From positions 1 to 35,212 of the forward strand of contig NZEC01000016.1 in NCBI GenBank assembly GCA_002688925.1: 35,212 bases of DNA, written 5' to 3'. Under the pieces are notes generated by a model. That model was not told where the DNA came from. It saw only the letters and a program-made list of their open reading frames with translations, and ran no database searches. Positions 31,653-35,212 of the stretch are shown here, in pieces. The DNA comes from an archaeon (GTDB taxonomy: Archaea; Nanobdellota; Nanobdellia; Woesearchaeales; GW2011-AR4). The position numbers were made by a program, and so were the translations under genes. How positions within the stretch are numbered: the stretch's first letter is position 1; each line of letters opens with the position of its first letter.

Positions 31653-32546
31653 TTACCCCATATATAAAAAATAAATTCCTATGAAAACAAGGGCTATTGC
31701 TATTAGCTTTTCTATTATTTTTTCCCTGCTGATGTCTTCTTTGACAAATCCAGGGAGCTTTATTGTGAAGAGGATTGCAAACAAAAATGTGAATGTGGGC
31801 ATCAAGGCGTTAATTGCCGCGCTGACTAACGGGGCTTTTGCAATGGAAATGGCAATTCCTATCGTAAATAATCCAATAAGATCGATTAATGATTTGAAAG
31901 CAAGGGCTGATTTATCCCTGATTGTGATTCTGTTAAAAGTATCCTTAAAACCTTTCCAAAAGAAAATTAAGAGTATCATTGAGGCTAAAAAAACTCCTAT
32001 TCTTGTCCATATATAGACGCTGATGATGCTTAAGCTGCTGTAAAGAAACCTGTCTATTGTGACGCGGAATGAGGATATCAATGAAGAAAGCAATAAAAGA
32101 TAAAATGCAATGCCAAGATAAAAATGTTTTTTGTTTTTCTTTTTTGATATCAGTATTCCGGCAGAAAGAAGGAATATGAAGCCGATAAAGTCCCTTGCAG
32201 TCAGAAATTCCCCGAGAAAAATTGCAGATGTTATTAAAACAAAAACAGGGGACATCTTCCATAAGATTATGACTCTTGATATCTCCTCATACTCGCATGC
32301 TTTGTAATAGGGAAGCAGGAAGCCAATGTACAAAAATCCTGTTAAAAATGCCAGGAATAGGTTAAAGGGGCTGAAAATTTCCAGGCCGAAGAACGGAATC
32401 AATAAGAGAGCTATCAAGCCAAAAATTCCGTTGAAGATTGCAAGAATAAACGGCCTGATTTTTTTATTGTGAACGAAGAACTTGTCAAAATTAGATGTCA
32501 ATGCCCACAATAAAGCTGATATTGCAGCAAAAAGAATCCAGATCAT
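31653..32546 (-). CDS. EamA/DMT-family transporter
   Basis: 297-residue ten-helix membrane protein of the drug/metabolite transporter superfamily, made of two EamA halves. The first half shows IWILFAAISALLWALTSNFD, YKACEYEEISRVIILWKMSP and FLGEFLTARDFIGFIFLLSA. The second repeats the pattern with ISVYIWTRIGVFLASMILLI, APLVSAAINALMPTFTFLFA and EKLIAIALVFIGIYFLYMG. The substrate cannot be inferred. It begins two bases after the truncated dph2 stop, so the two are co-transcribed or the transporter gene was joined to a broken dph2. Confidence 0.85.
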   Translation of the reverse strand: MIWILFAAISALLWALTSNFDKFFVHNKKIRPFILAIFNGIFGLIALLLIPFFGLEIFSPFNLFLAFLTGFLYIGFLLPYYKACEYEEISRVIILWKMSPVFVLITSAIFLGEFLTARDFIGFIFLLSAGILISKKKNKKHFYLGIAFYLLLLSSLISSFRVTIDRFLYSSLSIISVYIWTRIGVFLASMILLIFFWKGFKDTFNRITIRDKSALAFKSLIDLIGLFTIGIAISIAKAPLVSAAINALMPTFTFLFAILFTIKLPGFVKEDISREKIIEKLIAIALVFIGIYFLYMG

Positions 32547-32548
32547 AT

Positions 32549-32809
32549 TTACCAGCTCTTAACGAATTCTGTGTGGCCCCATTGGATGAGTAGATCAACT
32601 TTTAGTTTTTCTATTTGGGGAATATCACAAGATCCATAGCAGCTTCCAAGCCATATTATAACAGAAGCAGTTGTGTTTTTTTCTATATGCTTTACAATTT
32701 CCCCTGCTTTTGGTTTCAATCCATCAGGCAGTTGAATACATACTGATTTAGCCTTGTTTTTCTTTATTTCTTCTACTGCTTTATCCAATTCTAGGTCGTA
32801 GTTTTGCAT
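32549..32809 (-). pseudogene. dph2: Truncated Dph2-like diphthamide synthase, N-terminal domain only
   Basis: 86 residues matching the start of archaeal Dph2, which normally has about 320-340. It begins YDLELDKAVEEIKKNKAKSV, then CIQLPDGLKPKAGEIVKHI, ASVIIWLGSCYGSCDIPQIE with the first cluster cysteine, and DLLIQWGHTEF. A stop follows VKSW, where the family continues into two more domains with the other two cysteines of its iron-sulfur cluster. The downstream DNA encodes EamA in another frame, so no simple frameshift restores it. It is probably a remnant unable to modify EF-2; a functional stand-alone domain is less likely. Confidence 0.7.
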
Positions 32810-32848
32810 AATAAGAAGTCATCTGCAGTTGATTAAAAAGGTTTTGTT

Positions 32849-33205
32849 TTAATATTTTGGTTTAGGTAATGTTGATATTAAAAATATACTTGAACCTTTT
32901 TCAGTGTAAGGACCTTCATAATCTATATTTTGAATATTTAGGTAATTTTGTATGGTTGATGTAGTGCAATCATCCCTGCTTTTAATTTCAATTTTTCCAT
33001 CTTTTAATTTATTTGGGATCTCTACATTAGAATTTTTAAATTCCCCACAATCAGATATAGAAACAATATTTTTTCCATCTTCCTCTTGTTTTAATACAAG
33101 AAAACCATCCAGTTTAATTGAATCTGTAATTCCATTCAGAATATTAGAGATGCTGCCTTCTACACTAACATCCTTCTGGGCTAACATAGAACTAATTTCT
33201 GCCAT
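32849..33205 (-). CDS. Unknown small alpha/beta protein
   Basis: 118 residues from ATG 33205, chosen because GAGGT lies about eight bases before it; the track's longer start at 33232 overlaps the preceding small gene. The sequence runs MAEISSMLAQKDVSVEGSIS, DGFLVLKQEEDGKNIVSISD, KLKDGKIEIKSRDDCTTSTI and GSSIFLISTLPKPKY. Alternating hydrophobic stretches suggest beta strands with two helices. It has two cysteines and no known motif. It appears to form a two-gene operon with the 46-residue ORF upstream. Confidence 0.55.
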   Translation of the reverse strand: MAEISSMLAQKDVSVEGSISNILNGITDSIKLDGFLVLKQEEDGKNIVSISDCGEFKNSNVEIPNKLKDGKIEIKSRDDCTTSTIQNYLNIQNIDYEGPYTEKGSSIFLISTLPKPKY

Positions 33206-33215
33206 GTGACTAACC

Positions 33216-33356
33216 TCACATAAACAACTCATCTAATTCAAAATCATTCAAATCTTTTTTATTGATAAGCTTAGCGAAATCCTTTTCCTTAAGCCTTTTC
33301 CTTTCGCTTCTCATGCTTTCTATTTCCTGGTTGTCTTCATCAAAAACTTCTTCCAT
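33216..33356 (-). CDS. 46-residue charged small protein
   Basis: Too short for the ORF track. It reads MEEVFDEDNQEIESMRSERK, RLKEKDFAKLINKKDLNDFE and LDELFM. It is highly charged and helical, with no recognised family. GGTGA lies about seven bases before its ATG, and its 3' end overlaps the region just upstream of the next gene, whose Shine-Dalgarno (GAGGT) sits across its stop codon. The ribosome-binding-site arrangement supports real translation of both. It is intact but of unknown function. Confidence 0.5.
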   Translation of the reverse strand: MEEVFDEDNQEIESMRSERKRLKEKDFAKLINKKDLNDFELDELFM

Positions 33357-33553
33357 TTTTATTCACCATAAACTTTAATTTAAAATTTATTAGCAAGATA
33401 ATTAATGCTAATTTTATATTTGAACAGAGTGTTAAAAACTCTATTACTAGAACACCTTTTTTACTACTTTATAGGTAATGTTTAAGTATATAAATGTTTT
33501 GTTTTCTACTATAAAACTTGTTTATTTACAATATAGAAAATAAATATGAAGTT

Positions 33554-33579
33554 CAATTTACGCGCAAGCACTATTTTTA
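33554..33579. repeat. Dispersed intergenic repeat, copy 2
   Basis: CAATTTACGCGCAAGCACTA followed by TTTTTA, just past the 3' end of rnp4. See the copy at 18928-18953. One copy lies before a gene and one after a gene, so a shared promoter role is unlikely. Confidence 0.4.
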
Positions 33580-33585
33580 ATAACC

Positions 33586-33918
33586 TTATTTTTTAGAACT
33601 AATTTTACTTTTATATCCTATTCTCGTGAAGCCTTTGCAATTAAGACAGTAATATACTATATTGCCTTTGTTAGTTCTAATGCGGCAATTTTTACCTGGG
33701 AGAAGGAAGGAATAGCAGTTCTTGCAGAACCTTCTTTTGAATTTAAGGGGAATTTTAACCTTGAACTTCATTGCTGTTTTTCTTGCTAATTTTACATTTT
33801 TGTCTGCAGTCTTTGGGTCTGTTTTAAAAGAGCTTATAGCTTCTTTAAATAACAGGGTTATCTTTTCTAATGCTAAATCTCTTTGCTTTTTTGGCTTCAA
33901 ATAGTGTTTTCTTTTCAT
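33586..33918 (-). CDS. rnp4: RNase P protein component 4 (Rpp21)
   Basis: 110-residue zinc-ribbon protein of the archaeal RNase P holoenzyme, which trims tRNA 5' leaders. The N-terminal helices (ALEKITLLFKEAISSF, RKTAMKFKVKIPLKFKRRF) bind the partner Rnp1 (Rpp29). The zinc site is formed by FCKNCYSFLLPGKNCRIRTN and VVYYCLNC-like IVYYCLNCKG, with four cysteines. ATG 33918 is chosen because ATATATTTAAT lies about 25 bases upstream; the track adds 13 leader residues. It is divergent from the coiled-coil gene. No RNase P RNA was found in the window. Confidence 0.92.
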   Translation of the reverse strand: MKRKHYLKPKKQRDLALEKITLLFKEAISSFKTDPKTADKNVKLARKTAMKFKVKIPLKFKRRFCKNCYSFLLPGKNCRIRTNKGNIVYYCLNCKGFTRIGYKSKISSKK

Positions 33919-33961
33919 ATTATACATTAACTTTATTAAATATATTAACTTTCCCATTTAT

Positions 33962-35212
33962 ATGCTAAAATTAATAAAAAACCTGTTTGTTAAAAAGGAA
34001 ATTCCAATAGAAAAAATAGAATTTAGCGAGCTGAATACCTGGTTAGATAAGAATACTGGGCATTTATTTGAAAAATTAGACAGTGCTGTTTCTGAGATAA
34101 TAAAGCTTATAGGGAAAGAAAAAGAAGATGTGCTGGAGAATATAGAAAAACTGGAGAATGCAAAATTGCAGAATCCTAATATACCTGACAGGGCAAAGAC
34201 CGTGATGGAAGGCAATAGAAAAGCTTTTGCAAAAAAGGTCTCGCATTTTTTCAATAATATAGATTTAAAGTCTGGGGATTATAAAGAAGCAATAAGAAAC
34301 TGCAGCCATCTGGAAAATGAGATTGAAACGCTTGCAAAATCAACTGCAAGAAGCTATCAGATCTTAAATGAGTTTTTTGCAAGGGAAGCCGGAACTGTTG
34401 CTAAAAATATCAAAAATGTTGAAAATTACCTCAAGGATATTAAAAATGCTGTTAAGGATAATAAGATAGACTCTGTTGAGAAAATAAAAAAAGATATTGA
34501 AAATGTTAATGTAAAAATAAACCTAAGAAAACAGCTGTTAGGTGAATTGGAAGAGTTGGAAGGCTCGATAAAGAACGTAAAAGACAGCATTTTGTCTATA
34601 GAAGATAAGATTAAAGGGATAAAATCAGGAGAAGAGCATAATAATTATGAAAACCTATTGAAAGAAAAGGAAAAATTGGAGCATGAGATAAAGAAAATTG
34701 AAGATAATCTGTTCCATGATTTTTCAATTCTGGAGAGGGCATTTAAAAAATACTCTAAAATAGCCTTTGAAAAAGAGGAGCTGATTAATGAGTATCTTAA
34801 AAGCCCGGTAAATGCGCTGGCAAAAGACATTAATTTGGAGATAATAAATGTTATTAATAATTTGAAAAGCGCAATTAGAGACGATAAGCTTGGCCTTGAT
34901 AATAAGAAAAGCGAAAAGCTGCTGATAAAGCTGAAGGAACTGGATAAGGAATATTTTCTAGGGCTGCAAAAAAATTATAATGAGATTAAGGATAAATTGA
35001 ATTCTGTAAATACTGATATTGGGAAGAATAATGTGAAAAAAGATATTGAGCTGGCAGATAAAGAGCTGAGCAAAGAGAAAATGCATCTTGGAAGCCTGGA
35101 TAAGAATTTATCAATCATTAAAAATGATTTTGAGAAGATTGATATTGGGAAATTAAAAAAAGAAGTTGAGGAGAATGTCAATAAACTGGGGTTTAAGGTT
35201 GAGTTTGGGTAG
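33962..35212 (+). CDS. Long coiled-coil protein of unknown function
   Basis: 416 residues ending exactly at the last base of the window (TAG). It is almost entirely charged helix: LVKKEIPIEKIEFSEL at the N-terminus, a moderately helical region with KSGDYKEAIRNCSHLENEIE, then heptad-like segments such as LLKEKEKLEHEIKKIEDNL and IELADKELSKEKMHLGSLDK. It ends VEENVNKLGFKVEFG. There are no Walker motifs, so it is not an SMC or Rad50 ATPase. A structural or scaffold role is a guess. It shares a short divergent promoter gap with rnp4. Confidence 0.65.
   Translation: MLKLIKNLFVKKEIPIEKIEFSELNTWLDKNTGHLFEKLDSAVSEIIKLIGKEKEDVLENIEKLENAKLQNPNIPDRAKTVMEGNRKAFAKKVSHFFNNIDLKSGDYKEAIRNCSHLENEIETLAKSTARSYQILNEFFAREAGTVAKNIKNVENYLKDIKNAVKDNKIDSVEKIKKDIENVNVKINLRKQLLGELEELEGSIKNVKDSILSIEDKIKGIKSGEEHNNYENLLKEKEKLEHEIKKIEDNLFHDFSILERAFKKYSKIAFEKEELINEYLKSPVNALAKDINLEIINVINNLKSAIRDDKLGLDNKKSEKLLIKLKELDKEYFLGLQKNYNEIKDKLNSVNTDIGKNNVKKDIELADKELSKEKMHLGSLDKNLSIIKNDFEKIDIGKLKKEVEENVNKLGFKVEFG

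Noticed and set aside
1-35212. tRNA, rRNA and RNase P RNA genes
   Set aside because: No T-loop GGTTCRANTCC block with matching acceptor stem, and no long GC-rich stretch of the kind structured RNAs show in AT-rich genomes.

Overview
The window comes from an AT-rich archaeon, most likely a DPANN lineage of the Nanoarchaeota/Woesearchaeota/Pacearchaeota type. The archaeal assignment rests on a ribosomal cluster containing eL18 and RNA polymerase subunit D, plus RpoL, RNase P component Rnp4, a METTL5-type rRNA methylase, a PAC2 chaperone, CDP-archaeol synthase CarS, Ogg2 and a Dph2 fragment. First genes of transcripts usually have a TATA-like box about 20-30 bases before the start codon, which suggests leaderless mRNAs. 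Shine-Dalgarno motifs (GGTGG, GGAGGT) sit mainly before internal operon genes. Many track starts were therefore moved.

Layout. 1-5.3 kb: an edge-truncated ORF, a wHTH regulator, a methyltransferase, a DUF483 protein, a nucleotidyltransferase, a divergent phosphoglycerate kinase and an orphan. 5.3-8.5 kb: pyrimidine genes pyrH, pyrE and pyrC with DNA glycosylase ogg2. 8.6-12.5 kb: the minus-strand operon rps13-rps4-rps11-rpoD-rpl18e-rpl13-rps9. 12.7-14.6 kb: a PAC2 gene, a TPR micro-ORF, about 600 bp without a convincing gene that holds a decayed gene copy, and a Cys-rich lipoprotein. 14.7-18.1 kb: an orphan, a XerA-like recombinase and two coiled-coil/wHTH proteins beside a 14-bp palindrome and an 11-bp helically phased repeat array. 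18.1-20.5 kb: METTL5-like gene, rpoL, a transposase-N-domain-like orphan and a rhomboid protease. 20.5-25.5 kb: a cyclase-family hydrolase, a gnd-zwf operon and a radical SAM protein. 25.5-30.6 kb: a polar-lipid neighbourhood with a phosphatidylserine-decarboxylase-like enzyme, two tandem-fused CDP-alcohol phosphotransferases, a PlsC-like acyltransferase and CarS. 30.6-35.2 kb: a membrane protein, rpiB, an EamA transporter, a truncated dph2, two small genes, rnp4 and a long coiled-coil protein.

How the genes fit together. zwf, gnd and rpiB supply most of an oxidative pentose phosphate route, which would provide ribose phosphate for PRPP and hence for the OPRT (PyrE) encoded nearby; no 6-phosphogluconolactonase was seen. 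CarS, the serine and glycerol-phosphate type CDP-alcohol transferases and the decarboxylase could build archaetidylserine, archaetidylethanolamine and archaetidylglycerol lipids. The least explained part is the 15.3-17.9 kb locus: a tyrosine recombinase, two paired DNA-binding coiled-coil proteins and a phased array. It could be a replication, partition or regulatory site. No ParA/SegA or Orc1/Cdc6 gene is in the window, so that role is only inference.
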